A DNA stretch of 64,000 bases from Platerodrilus igneus (GCA_036346225.1 JARFIW010000831.1:3100001-3164000), one strand, 5' to 3'. Counted from the first letter of the stretch, positions 23,061 through 35,925 are shown. The notes: a model not told the origin generated them from the letters alone. Translations and numbers: made by a program.

Positions 23061-24155
23061 TATGGATACGGAGATTATGTCATGGTCTTGAGATTATTTA
23101 ACGATAAGCTATGTTATTCTAGACCATAAAATAGGTTTTCTTATGAGGTTTAACATGGGAAAATTTCAGATCGAATCTGGTCATTTTTGTACCAACTATT
23201 GGAATCGTCAGAAGGCAGTGGATGCTCCATTCCCGTCATATATTGTGTCCGTGTGAAAATTTGTTCCAGTTTCCCAACACCAATGGTTAAGCACAACAGT
23301 AGATCAAAATAAAGCAATAAATAAACAAAAATTAAAATATATTAGATAATTTATATATACAATGCTATGTTAATAGGGTTATTTAGGCGTAGATAGGATC
23401 ACTAGTATACTGCGCTTCATGAACACACCATGAGGGTTCAGAAAACTAGACATTTTTACGAAGAAAATGAGAACTTCAACGATTAGGCAGAAAAACAAGT
23501 GACAACGCCCTGTATATAAACTATGGTTATAATTATTTTAAGAAATAAAAAGTATTCTAGAATGGCAAGTCATAAAACGACGTGAACGGAAGCTGTAACA
23601 CAATACGCGTGAGTAATGCATCATGATTACACTAAGAATCCCAGTTAAACAAGCAGGTTTGAAAATGTGTAAGATAGAAAACGCATATAATTTAATACAT
23701 AAATTAAATTAAGAATACGTGACCAGAAAGGTAAAATCTAACACCCTGATAGATTAGAAATAATTACGGCTTGGTGATATAAGCAAAGTTCATCAAATTT
23801 ACTTTACAAACAAGAAGTACATGACCAATAACTTGAAGTTCTACGTGCAGGAAATAGCGCATCTATTTCGTTTATACATCAAAAATTAGTACGAATATCC
23901 AAAATCGTGCATGTAAGAATCATGTACAAAGCTTTTAATCGCTGAACTCTGCGCTTGTCAACAGATAGGGGTTCCTTTTAATACGACAGGATTAGTAAAG
24001 AAATCAGTTGAACTTGAATTAAGGCATGCTCCACATCACCTGAAAGAAAATATTCACGTGAAAGAACTAGAAGTGATTTGATAGTTAATAATTTATATAA
24101 TGGTGATAGTACATAATTAAATAAGATTCGTCGTTTTAATCCTTAAAAACGACTC
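23061..24155. other. Unassigned AT-rich stretch
   Basis: No gene, repeat or ordered structure recognised. Confidence 0.5.
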
Positions 24156-24290
24156 TGAATAATTACTGGATCCGATATGGAAATTCAACAAGTAATTAAA
24201 CAATGACTGGATCCTACGGGGAAGCATAATAGGCATTTAAACAATTACTGGATCCGACCAGGAAGTTTAACAACGACTCAAATAATTAAT
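24156..24290 (+). repeat. Short tandem repeat, about 41-bp period
   Basis: aattactggatccga-type units start near 24161, 24202 and 24243, each followed by a gaa..(t)aac spacer; three diverged copies. Confidence 0.8.
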
Positions 24291-24988
24291 CAAGGGAAAA
24301 CTATACTAAGAAAAATGCAAACCGTACCTAAAGTAGATCTGGATTCAACGTTGGAATATTCAAATCACTAAGCAGAAATAGAAGCTTAGAGCAATTGGAG
24401 CAGGAACTGGTCCGAACTGGAGAATGAGCCAAGCCACAAAGGGTCAACAGGTTAGCCTGAATATTTTGTTGTATATTTATTAATGAATATTTTAAACATT
24501 GCTTTCATGAAAAATTTATGTGAGGGTCAACAAAGATCGCTTTAGTGAATGTTATATATTACGTAAAGATTGAAGGAAGTTTGGACGTTTATAGGGCTTC
24601 AAATAATAATAATAAAGCTGATTTTTGCTGACTTTTTGTTTAATTAACGGGAATGATGATGGTCGAAATAATTTAATTCAATTAGTAAAAGGAGGTTCTA
24701 TTCAAAGAATTCTTAAACGTTTTTGTACATTGTAAATATTTCGAGAATATTATAGTAGTTGTGCTTAATGGTGTTTTGACTTAAAAGGCATAGTAAGTAG
24801 AAGTGAAAGAAAAATTAATATTCCTTGTTGTCGTATTGTCGCAAGCTCCGTTCGTTGTTAAAACTGAGCTAGCCGAGGTATTAAAAATTAAAATTAAAAT
24901 TAAACATTAAAATTGACAAAAAGAAAAAATTTTAACTTTTTTATTTCACAAAAAGGGGGCACCTGGTTATTGCAACGATATCACAACA
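24291..24988. other. Unassigned AT-rich stretch before inverted repeat 2
   Basis: No gene seen. There is a run of attaaaattaaaatt units near 24880-24915. Confidence 0.45.
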
Positions 24989-24995
24989 ATATATG

Positions 24996-25031
<36 letters not shown>
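24989..25031. repeat. (TA)n tract abutting the left unit B copy
   Basis: Nearly pure TA repeat ending four bases before the TGTAGTGG start of unit B. Confidence 0.95.
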
Positions 25032-25858
25032 CACTGTAGTGGTTTTAAAGGGTTAAATGTAAATATAAACAAGGCAATTTCAAAACACCCTGTATAAAGG
25101 AAACAACCAAAATTTACGTGCGAAATTTATCTCATTTTATTCAATTTAAAGTATCAAGTATTACCATTGTTTTATAATTAGGGATTAAGAATTTAATAGA
25201 TGCGTAAAGAAAATAAATTGCATAAGGCAATGGAAATAATTATGTAATTTAATTGAGTTGAATTCAAAGGAATATAACGTTTAAAACGCATAAGAGCGTG
25301 TAAAAATCGATAATACCAATGCGAAACGCTTTACTATATGAAATACTTCGAAAAGCAAAATCCTAGAAATGTTATTTAAAACGTCGGTTAATTTGAACAC
25401 CTGCATGTTTTCTAAATGTCAACTTCTCCTTATTTTGTGTAGATAAAACTCAAGATTCTAGGTATATTGTACAAACGGTCGGATGTTTTCGCATTAAACG
25501 CTAATAAGGGGTTACTTAAAGCACGTATGCAAGTCCACGTGGGGTTAGATAGCAGATGGACAGGAATATCGATTTCTACCACTCAAACAAGGTTAGAAGG
25601 AGACGTAGAATATGCATAAGAAAGGGACAGCGTTATATAGGCGGGATCGTTAAGACGTCAATGCATAGACTATTGGTCGATATCGTTAGTTGTACATCAG
25701 ACAAACACGGGAATCTTGAATGTTAATTGTTCAGAAAATATCGTAACGACGCGCTGAATTTTGAGGATTTAGAAAACGGTTGAACCCAAAATTTTAAGAA
25801 ATATTATTGTAAATGAAGGACTTCGCGTGAAATGCGGCCGAGAGGTGGCATCGGAAAT

Positions 25859-25869
25859 GGTATAAATAC
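25859..25869 (+). promoter_or_regulatory. TATA-box-like element of unit B (left copy)
   Basis: GGTATAAATAC, at the same place as 30003-29993 (minus) in the right copy and AGTATAAATAC at 55841-55831 (minus) in the third copy. Conservation at three loci supports a real core promoter for the repeat. Confidence 0.6.
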
Positions 25870-26554
25870 TTTTTGAAAATGAATAAAAGTCCCTTAGTAT
25901 TTTGATCGCTTCAGACTACGTACCGAAGTTACCACGAGCTTGTAAGTATAGAAAATTATTTTAAATTAAATAGTACGGTGTTAGCCTCATAATTTGTACG
26001 CGGATAGTGCCGAGTCTAATTTTTTTGAGGTGCCACATATATTTTTTTAACAAGCTCGTGTAGTGACGTTATGTAACATAAACTAAATTAAAATTTAGAG
26101 TTGAATGTATCGTGTATGAACAGCATTGCAGCACAACTTAGAGGGTGTTCAACTACTAATATCTGGAGGCGGAAGCAGAGCAGTACCATGAAACAACTTA
26201 ATGGCATCATCGTCAACGGAGCAGGGATCTTCAAGAAATTCCAGGTAACGCTTTAGAATTTGTTGTTGTTGATAAACTATGAAGGTTATTGTGATGGGTG
26301 AGAGTGAACTATGATTTTACATTATTTGTCGTATTGAAAGTAATACGTATAAATAACTTTTATTGTGGTATTTAAATCGAAATATAAAGGTGTATATAAA
26401 GCTGATTAACGTTCCTCAGAAATTTAAATATTTTTTTGTTACAAGTACATGGGTTTTTGTTGTGTTTGTAATAAGAATATGCCAAGTAAAGAGCATACAT
26501 TAATCATAATTAACTGGGTTATCATGAGCTCACCATACTCCAGAGTTTCCTAAT

Positions 26555-28262
26555 TGAAATTAATTATAAATACAGAAAGAAAGATAAGGTAGTGTAACAA
26601 TTTTATTTTCGAATTCATAATTCGCTTCATTTAAGGTACGACAATAGTTAAATACCTTTATTAAGTAAAGTCATAATACATTTTACAATTAAAATATTAC
26701 ATTGTAACAGCATCTTGACTCGTTAGTCTAGTTGTTTTGGATGGCGGTGTATTTCACACCCAGTCGCAAGCGCGTAGAGAGGAATGACAACCCCCCCCTT
26801 TGGGATCCTCCCATCGTACGAGAGCACGAGATAGGCACTCGGCCATAGGTAAAAGAGGCAGCAGCATGTTTAAGAGGACAATGGCCAGTGACCTGCGGGT
26901 CGGTTTGATTAAGTGAAACATTTTCTGAATAACGCGCAACCCAAGATTAGACGACGAAACACTACAACACTTAGGCGATGAGAAGTTAAACAATAATAAC
27001 TTAGAACTGTGAATCAACGTTAAGAAACCACTTCAATTTAACACATGCTTTTAGAGGATGGAAAGCAGATCTAATTAACAGGAAATCGTTTGTTGGTCCG
27101 AGCCAAGATACTACTTTGTTAGGATGTAAGCAGTTAATTCCGCATGACGATGCACATCCTATCAAAGTCTATGAAAGCAGTTTTGTTTGGTTCGTAGTAA
27201 TTTTAAGAAATTCAATTGTGTTCCACTCAGGAAACACGCTATTTTATTTTGATACGTATAAATACGATTTTGTTATTCACTTTATCTGTTGCTAAGCTGG
27301 ATTTCCCAGCGCCAAACTTAAAATTCACTGTTTATTTTGTCAGAACAACACGTTGCTTCACTATAAAATAACATGTGTAATTACGTCATTTGTTTGTTTG
27401 AGATATACTGCTGACACTTGTATTTATGAAAGCAGATGCTTAGTATTTTATTACTACCAACTTTGAAAACGAGAATATCTTTATGAACATTTTCATTTTA
27501 AACTGAAATTAGCACATGTAACTTAACGAGAATATTTTGTATTTTAATTTTGACAATGTAATAGACCTAATCAGATCTGAATGGGTTAAAAACCATTAAT
27601 GTAACAAGTTACACTTTGTTGTAATATTCTTGATCTAGAAACAGATTGATAAACCTTATCTTAAATTTCCAAACTACGACAAGTAATTATTTAATTTTGT
27701 TGCATTCAATTTTATTTAAAGTTAAAGGAATTCTTTCTAGTAAATTATTAACCTAAGTTTAAAGTCTTTTATTTTGATCAAGTGTGATCAAACCTAGCAA
27801 CCCAAAAAGGCAATAAGAGTTGAATTTTGATGCCACCCTTATGTAGAAAATATTCTTTTTATTTTTTTTAGGCATATTTGAGGGACACAAACAGTGTTCC
27901 CATTTTCTATGTTGACTTAATTATTATTCTTTCTTACAGGAACAGCATCTTATTCTGTTAAGACAGGTTTTTGTCACCGAAGGCGATCTTTTTTTCTTTG
28001 GGTCTCCACGTCCGCCCTTAGAAATATGCTATGCTTTTAACATGAATCAATCTGGACTTGGTGGCGCCTATTTGTTTTAGTTTGAGTGTGACCCCCCCAC
28101 TGCTCATAGCTCTACCCAAGGAATAGACCCCTAGTTATGTCGGAAGACTTTGTTTTGCTGACACCCAACTTCTGAAGTCAGATATATGTATTAGAAAATT
28201 CGTATCACTGGCAACCATGTGTGAGGCTAGTCGAGCCTAGTTAGGAAAAATTGTATCAGTAT
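26555..28262. other. Insertion of about 1.7 kb within the left unit B copy
   Basis: Absent from the right arm, where the flanks gagctcaccatactcc and gggcccatttactc lie 40 bp apart. It contains a minus-strand open frame (27017-26754, 87 codons, no known family), a GC-richer patch near 26755-26910 and a polypyrimidine/acag acceptor-like site near 27940. No terminal repeats or clear target duplication were found, so its nature is unknown. Confidence 0.5.
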
Positions 28263-28689
28263 TATTCAGGGCCCATTTACTCATGTTACATTCAATGTGT
28301 TTGATTTTTCTAGTTAAAATTCTGGACTTTACAAAATAGAATTTATTGAGGTGTAACCACTGAGATGTAAATAATTATGAAGTTTTATTTGTAAATAGTG
28401 GAAAATAGATAATGTATGATTGTTGTATTATTTTGTGGTTTTATTGAGAGTGTGCGTGAACGATAGAGAGTATGAAAGTGAATCTAGGTATCCAAGAAGA
28501 GGCCCAACTGAGCTAGCCAGGGAAGCAGTTGAAGAAAGCAATTCAACCGAGGACGCAAATTAAGAAGAGAGGAATCTGGGTAAGAAATTAATGTTTTTTT
28601 TTTTTGAAAATTTTCTTTTGTGTGCAAATTTTCGATTTGTTATAAAATTGATAACTAGAGGGGTTCGATTTTTAATCCCAGTAACACGG

Positions 28690-28691
<2 letters not shown>

Positions 28692-28747
<56 letters not shown>

Positions 28748-28749
28748 GT
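28692..28749. repeat. (TA)n tract at the centre of inverted repeat 2
   Basis: About 58 bp of TA broken by two TG steps, lying between the inner ends of the two unit B arms. Confidence 0.95.
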
Positions 28750-28751
28750 AT

Positions 28752-30889
28752 TGCTGCGGATCTTGGGGTCAATCTCTGGAACTCCCTAAAATCATTCGAG
28801 CGCCCCAACATTGGGCCGTCATAAGAGTGCTGCGGATCGGGGATCAATGGGTTTAACCTCTCCAGCGTCAACAACCGATTTTCAAAAAAACAAAATTTTA
28901 TAAAAATATTCCTTACCCGGATTCTTCTGCTGCAACAAATGAATATCTTCAGCAGCTTCCCTGGCTAGCTCAGCTGTGCCTCTTCTCAGATACCTAAATT
29001 TACAATCATTCTTCCTTCCCATTCACACACCAATCAATAAAATCACAAAATAATACAACAATCATACAATTTTTATTTACCGCTATTTACAAAAATTATT
29101 CACAAATATGTACATTTCGGTACTCTGGTTACAACTCAATAAACGCGATTTTTGTAAAGTTCTTGTTTTAAAATTTTAATTGTAAACACATTTAATACAA
29201 CAGGAGTAAATGGGCCCCAAATAATTCCCTATATTTATTATTACACACTGGAGTATGGTGAGCTCATAATAACCCAGTTTATTAATGTATGCTTTTCAAC
29301 TTGCATAAAATTACCACAAAATTAATAACGCATGCACCCCTAACAATCTAATTTAAATTCGTAATAAAATTTAGTAAACTTTACATACACCTTTTTCTTT
29401 TAATATTTAAAATACCCTCATAATAGTCAAGTACACGTATCTTTTCCAATACGTTAAAAAAAACCATAAATAACCTCCAAAGTTCCCTCACACATCACAA
29501 ATAATTCCAACAGTTTATCAATTAACAGCAATTCAAATTAGTTACCTGGAAAATGCTTCAAGACTCCATTTCCTACGATGACGCTATTCAGAACCCCTTT
29601 GCTTCGACTGACTATGCGCTCTGCTCAACCAGATATTTATAGATGATTACTCAGTCTACACTGAGTTCCGAGCTACCAATTACCATACCATCCCAGCATC
29701 CAAATTCACGTATATTGCACTTGTGTTTATGGCTTTATTAATTTAATAGCTTGACAAGGTATTAGGTTGGACCTCAGTTTAATTTAAATCACTCGCCACT
29801 ACTCGCGTTAATAACTATAAGGCCCCCAAATACCAAGTTATAAGAGCTAGTACTACCTTACTATGTTACAAATAAATTTTAATACTCACAAAATTCTACT
29901 ATAACGTCGGTTTACGTAGTTAAAGAGATACGAAAATCAAGAGTAGTCAAGAGAGTAAAAGAGTAAAAGAGAGCGATTTTAATTTTCTTTCAGTATTTAT
30001 ACCCTAAAACTGCCCCCCTTGGCCACTCTTTACGCGAAATACTTAATTGAAAATAATATTTCTGCAAATTTCGGATATAACCGCTTTAAAACTTCCCGAA
30101 ATTTAGCTTGTGAACACGCTATATAATCCGAAAACCTGTCGCGTGTTCGTCTGTTGTAAAACTATCTATTTCGACCAATGACAGTCCTATGTCAACATAA
30201 AACTCCGCCTGTAATATTGTTTTCCATGTCTTATGCATATTGGATGTCGCGTTCCAACTCTACTTGAGTGGTAGAAAATCGATATTGCTGACCGTGTCCA
30301 CGTGGATTGAATACGTGCTTTAGCAATCGAATGCTTTTATACCCGTCTCTATCTGTGGCATCTTATTAATTGTGCATTCCTTCTGCTCTTTAAGAAACTC
30401 TTGTTAGCTTTTATGCGAAGCCACTGACGGTTGAACAATATATTCTATGAAACCCGCTTTATTATGTTCACAAATACAAAGAAGCTGACCTTTCAAACAC
30501 GCAGGTGTTCCTAATTATTGACTCGTTTAAAATAACATTTCTTGGAGTTTATATTTTATGGTATTCAACCCAACCGATATATTTGTTTGTTACAACGAAA
30601 GCTTTTCGCATTGGAATTATTGATTTTATATACCCTGGTGCGTTTTCTGACGTTATTACACGTTGAATTAAATAAATTAAATTAATTATGCGTTTCTATT
30701 TGTTTTTAAAACTGGTTTTCCTTTATGCACCTATTACTTTTCAATCATTAATTATAAAAATACGTCAATACTTGTTCGTTTAAATTAAATACATGAAATA
30801 AATTTTGCGCGTAACTAAATTGTTCCTTTCTCTATACAGGGTGTTTGAAATTGCATTGCTTACCCCAAATTTAACCATTTAAATCCACT

Positions 30890-30892
<3 letters not shown>
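28752..30892 (-). repeat. Right arm of inverted repeat 2: unit B, uninterrupted copy
   Basis: On the minus strand it starts TGTAGTGGATTTAAATGG at 30892, has GGTATAAATAC at 30003-29993 followed by repeated CTCTTTTACT strings, and carries gggcccatttactcctg near 29215. It then has a short open segment ending ELAREAAEDIHLLQQKNPG before a GTAAGG donor-like site near 28920. It ends with tatgacggcccaatgttgg near 28822-28804. A 77-bp duplication (tgctgcggatc at 28752 and 28829) sits at the inner end. About 2.1 kb, close to the length of copy 3. Confidence 0.7.

Positions 30893-30927
<35 letters not shown>
30893..30927. repeat. (TA)n tract abutting the right unit B copy
   Basis: Pure TA repeat that begins exactly where the CCACTACA end (complement of TGTAGTGG) stops. 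Confidence 0.95.
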
Positions 30928-30929
<2 letters not shown>

Positions 30930-30985
30930 GGAATGAGTATTCTTGGGAAAAGCAGCAATACCATTATATTTTCTTTATTCTTTTA

Positions 30986-31022
30986 GAACTCGAGTTTTCG
31001 AGAATCTTTATCTCTTCTTCAG
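30986..31022 (-). ncRNA. Hammerhead-ribozyme-like core next to unit B
   Basis: On the minus strand CTGAAGA (31022-31016), a short stem II (GAGA/TCTC), GAAA, and the loopless palindromic stem III AACTCGAGTT (30996-30987) ending in a UUC-type triplet. The core bases are all present, but the flanking stem I pairs poorly, so function is doubtful. It lies about 60 bp beyond the (TA)n border. Confidence 0.35.
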
Positions 31023-33192
31023 GAGTAAACTTCAAATGCTGGTTGCACATAATGGTTTATAGTTGAATTACTTACGAATGCGAGAATTGGATAAATGTAT
31101 ATATGACAAAAGAAAATACCTTAATACAACTCGTGCATTGACGTTTAGTTAATAACATTAGAAAAACAAAATACATTCCCTTATTTTCTTACGACCAAGT
31201 TTTCATGTGATAAAATCACTAAGTGTAGTTCATATATCTACTCTCTCATAATTTTAGAAATGTTTTAAACTCTACCAGATAAAATAGTAGAAAATCTAAA
31301 ATTATTATTGTACTTAGACACAATTTCAAATAAACTTTCTAAGTAAAAAGAAATCATAAATATGCTTTGTTGTATTTAACATAGTAAAGAGAATTTATAT
31401 TAAACATTTAAGTTAAAAGTAACCTCATATCCACAAAAAGTTTCATGAAAGCTTTTGTTTACACTTGTATGGTTATACTAGGAAAGTAAATGTAATAATA
31501 AATTAGTTAATATAATAGGTAAGTAAAACGTATGATTTTATATTTTAAAAGCATTATTTTTCTAGATATTTGAGATTAAAACTGAAACACATGCACATTG
31601 TTCTGTCACAAAAGTAAGTAAGATAAATCTCATACTTGTTTTTATATAATTTGAAAGAAACGTATACTTAAGTATTGAGCTCCGGCTTGTTCTGAATTAT
31701 CGAAGTTTCAGTTTCTTCAAACGGCTTTATTAAGACAAACACCATCCATATTTAGTTTGGTTGTTAACCTCAAACTCAAATTTGTAAGAGCCAAACTTTT
31801 TGTTCCACAACAATGTTTTGTTAACGGATTTAATTTATTTTTAGAAGGTAACTAAACGGCAACACAAAATTCTTGTACGATAATAGATAATATTTTGTAA
31901 ATATTAGAATCAATGCATAGGCTTAGATAACCTAGCATATATAATTTGACACTCGACCAGAAAACCCTAGAAAATAATCGTGTTACAAGAACAGAGTAAT
32001 GTAAATATGCCACGAGAAAGAATCAGAAAATTTATCTGTGAACAACTTACCATTCATAAACATTTTGAACGGGTAATTCAGGTAGACTTTCTCCGTATAC
32101 ATTTTACTAATAGTTTAAAACGATATTTTTGTGTTTCAACAAGAATAAAAGAAAATACACCTTTTACATACCAGGTACGACATCTTGGCCTTAGAAAGAA
32201 CTTCTTTATCGGGAAATGACATGTGCATAAGAAGGCAGTCAGATATCAAGAGCACGAAAATTTATTCTGGTTCGAAGATAACCACACATTTTGAGAGAGG
32301 GACAAACAAGAAAAAACATCCTAAATGACAGATTCATCTATACACAGTTGTGTATTTAGTGACATAATTAAGAGGTTTACTAATTAAAAAATTACATGTG
32401 ATCAGAATTATTTATATTATTTATACAAAGAGAGGAATATTAAATTAAAACTAAAGATCAACGTATTTAGGGTATTATTTTATAATACTAAAGGAAAATG
32501 TTACATACATCAAAACTAACTTGTGATTGTAAACGGTATTAATATAAAATTAAAGTGAAGTATACTTTTATATGCAAGGAAGTGGGACTTAAAATGTAAC
32601 ATGGCAAGGCAACGACGAATTGACATGATACATTATATTGATATCTGAGCCACGCTTAGTGGCACAAGCGTAATATATTTTTTATTTAACAAAGATAGAA
32701 GAAGCGTGACCGCGGCATAACTCGGCATGAACTCTGTAGAGGGCATAACAGTGTTCGTAGATTTGTTGTCAACACGGTTCAAAAAAACATACAAAAAAGA
32801 AGGGGAAGGGCGCCATTATATGTAATAACTTAACATCTAGATGGAACTACGCACAAGGAAAGATGTAGAAACCCCTAGTGCAATTCTTATCACAAACGTA
32901 CTAATAGTCACGACTACTATTCACAAATGGAGAGACCACGCCTAAAAGAGAAATTACAGTTAGTACATGTATTGAGATCACTGGTTGTGACCCAAAAAAT
33001 TAATATAATGAACATAAAAATATGCCACAGTTCATAACTGTAGAATAAGAAAAGATAATAAAAGAATTTCAATAAGATGTTTCTATTATTAGAATAAGTA
33101 AATTTGTTTTCAAACAAGTATTTTTCACATAAGTATTTACAAAAATACATCATGACATTCAACTATAATCGTAAGGAATTCTAAATACTCCC
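31023..33192. other. Unassigned AT-rich stretch
   Basis: No repeat recognised. The plus-strand open frame at 31980-32219 (79 codons, basic) has no known family features and is not called as a gene. Confidence 0.45.
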
Positions 33193-33280
33193 TGAATGTT
33201 TGTTGTGGTTTGTTTTGTATTTTTCTTGATCTTCTTTGTGAATTAAACGACTCATAGTTGTTAAAATCAAGAAAAATACG
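33193..33280 (+). mobile_element. Collapsed second copy of the 58-bp-TIR element
   Basis: TGAATGTTTGTTGTGGTTTG at 33193 and the following 65 bp match the left end at 10729-10808 with about ten changes. They pass directly into atcaagaaaaatac (33266-33279), the inverse complement of 33217-33230. So only the two ends remain, joined with the centre lost. Confidence 0.65.
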
Positions 33281-34764
33281 CAAGAAATTGGTTTCGTATA
33301 ACAAAACTCTTCTTAAACTAGTTATTTTTACAAATTACACATTGAACCAAGGGACTATCAGATCTGCTAGCCTTACAAAACACAAGATTTCTTAAGAGAG
33401 GATCCATTTCTTATAATTTCAAAACGAATGAATTGATCTAAGCAAAAGATAAAATAGTTATTTTCACTTTTAAATTAACCTTTGATCAACTTATAGATAA
33501 AGTCAAACATGTGGTGACATTATTTCACACAAGAACATCAATTTTAAATTACATTGAACCAAGTAAACGATTTTACAACGTAAAAAGAGTACTTCAAATC
33601 ATAAAGATAATTCCTCAAAAGCAAAAAGGTTAAACTTCGCCATTTTAATTGATGCAACTTGGTAAGTTTTTCATTTTGACGACTTGTTGAACATAGCAGA
33701 TGCTCTTTTTATAAAAGGGGCAGTTCCAAAAAACAACCAACGAGTTTTGACCAAACATATTTAAATAAAGACTTACGTAAATGTGTTTTAAATTACATGA
33801 ACACATTGTATTTCCAAACCAAAACGAAACTGCGACTTAAATATCATCTATCATCAAAAAATCCAAATGAACATGTTCTAATCAATAAGGGAAGCCATGT
33901 CTAAAACATATGTTTGTTGTACCATACAAACCAAACTTAACTCCTATATCTCGATAATTATTTATTAAGTGCTGAATATACTTTATTAAATAGAGCTAAG
34001 TAATTTAAAATCATACCATTGTGAAGTCTTAAGGAAGCCACACGAACTCAATCAAACAAATCACCAGGCTATTAATAGATTGCAAATCTTACAAACTTCA
34101 TAAGTCCTAGCGGCTTGGTGGATCTTGCAAAATGTCTCGTTCCACGATCAGGTCGTTTATCAATGCGCGGTCATAAAGATCACAGGTATAAATAATAACT
34201 AGAACAGCACGCGAACAAATATATACAATTATTCGCCTGAATATGTGGCAACCAATTAACATACAAACATGACTTAATTTTATTTATTAATTAATTTGGA
34301 CCATTCGAACCTTGATTTCTTAACGCAATCAATAGATGAATTTTTTCCTGAAATACAGCTGAATAAATTTGTCGGCATTTCTAAATGTTACAACCTCATG
34401 AAACAAATCAAGTAAAATCTATTTCTGAAACGTCGGTCGCAGCAAGAACTTTTCAAATTCTTCGATTCATACCATTATAAAAAGTTATTTACAATCATAG
34501 ATTAATAAAACAATAATTCAAAGTTTTTTACATACATAAACGCTATTGTGTTTCAATTTTATAATAAAATTAGCAACAAAAGTCGGCTTCGTCAACAATT
34601 TTTTTGTGTTTTGTTCTAGTTCATTTTGTATCATACTCATGAATCTGTGCGGATAAAAATGAACAGGCTGAATATTTGAAAATGCCGCCTTCACAGAAAA
34701 GAGCATTCTTTTAAAATAATCAAAAGCCAATATTTTGACTTGCAAGGGCATTTTCAGAAATGTA
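33281..34764. other. Unassigned AT-rich stretch
   Basis: No gene recognised. The 34518-34856 minus open frame (112 codons, one hydrophobic N-terminal stretch) overlaps the tandem repeat that follows and has no family features. Confidence 0.4.
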
Positions 34765-35024
34765 GCCTGTCTATTCTCTTCTACACACGCACAGGAACAC
34801 GATACAAAAAGGATTAGAGCAATAAACAACATACAAAAAAGTTTCAACCCCCGCACAGAAGAAAATATTCCTCAAAAACTTGTCCAATTTGCAAAAATAT
34901 ATACAGACACCAAAATAAAACATTTTTTAAAAATTTAACCTATCCATTTTCATCTACACACATCCAGGAACACAATACAAAAAGTGTCAGAACAAAGAAC
35001 AGTATACACAAAAAAGTTACTACT
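34765..35024 (+). repeat. Two-unit tandem repeat, about 173-bp period
   Basis: ctacacacgcacaggaacacgatacaaaaag (34781) recurs diverged at 34954, both followed by acaaaaaagtt. It abuts the unit A copy. Confidence 0.75.
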
Positions 35025-35925
35025 TACCTTGAAAAGCCCTTACTAATTGCCACAATTAAATGGCGCAAACCATCTTGACCCAGCAATTTCGTTGATATAT
35101 TCGCTATCCGGAAGATGGTTATTCCGATAAGGCGTCCTAGTTGTAGGTTTTCCTAAATCTCGTCCCCTCATCTTTTACCTTTCGTAATCACACCTTAAAA
35201 ACACTCATTTAATGTTTTATCAAACAAAAACAATTATCAAAATAAAGGTCTGTCTGAACATACGACTTCATCATTGGAGTGGCTAGATATACTTTAATAA
35301 TGCTCACCTTTACCTATATTATAGCCAACTGCAAATAAAATTCCACTTCAATTTAGACCCTTTTAACCGTAAATTTCAAAATGCATCATTACAAGTACAT
35401 TAACCTTAAAAACAACAGGCCCAATCTAACCTCCACTATCCAGATATTATTAACAGAACTCCCATAAAAACATTAATATGTAAGTGACACTACCAATTAA
35501 TTCTTATAATTCTTCCCCCAATTGATCTAAATGACATTTTGAATTCCATTTATTTGTAAATGCCCTTGACAACAATACAGAGAAAAAACCAGCGCAATAC
35601 CACTTTTCATGTAACCATTCTATTGTTCATTTAAAATACCGAGTGCACACTTTTTAACTAATAATAATTCCACACTTGAGCTTACATGTACAAATTTCTT
35701 ACTGTTTTAAAATTTATAAACTTCCTTTGCTAATAATCTTATACTTAAATTTATACAAAACTGTTTCCGTCGCTATTTCATAGTCCAACAGAATAGAAAT
35801 GTAACAGAATATATATTTCCCACTGCATAGATCCAAGTCATTTTCATTTTAAACCCACAAGTACATAATTACACATCATTAACAAACAAAAAGCTCATAA
35901 AGTACTCATGGTTCTTATGTTCCAA
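35025..35925 (-). repeat. Unit A, third copy (partial)
   Basis: Same orientation as 18880-19760 and colinear with it: ttaccttgaaaagccct, ggcgcaaaccatcttgacccag, ctcatcttttacctttcgtaatcaca, catttatttgtaaatgccctt, tttccgtcgctattt, aaaaagctcataaagtactcatgg. It spans the point where the left-arm copy is interrupted, and so defines the empty site. Confidence 0.8.

Larger units (their letters stand above)
25035..28690 (+). repeat. Left arm of inverted repeat 2: unit B, LTR-like, with a 1.7 kb insertion
   Basis: Starts TGTAGTGGTTTTAAAGGGTTAAAT and runs colinearly, in inverse complement, with 30892-28828. Shared blocks include caccctgtata, ccaatgcgaaa, gaaatgttatttaaaacg, cacctgc, ccacgtgg, tcgatttctaccactcaa, gagctcaccatactcc, gggcccatttactc, tgtatgattgttgtattattttgtg and gagctagccagggaagc. 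A promoter-like GGTATAAATAC lies at 25859-25869. Between about 26555 and 28262 sequence absent from the right arm interrupts it. The TG start, internal TATA box and lack of coding suggest a long terminal repeat of an LTR retroelement, but no confirmed primer site or pol is joined to it. Confidence 0.7.

Noticed and set aside
26754..27017. 87-codon minus-strand open frame ending in a WEDPKGGGCHSSL segment
   Set aside because: No recognised domain, no splice context, and it lies inside a unit B insertion; too weak for a gene call.
28560..28874. Open frames on both strands with Ile-Tyr repeats
   Set aside because: Produced by the (TA)n tract at the centre of inverted repeat 2, not a protein.
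34518..34938. Overlapping 112- and 67-codon open frames
   Set aside because: They overlap a 173-bp tandem repeat and lack family features on either strand.
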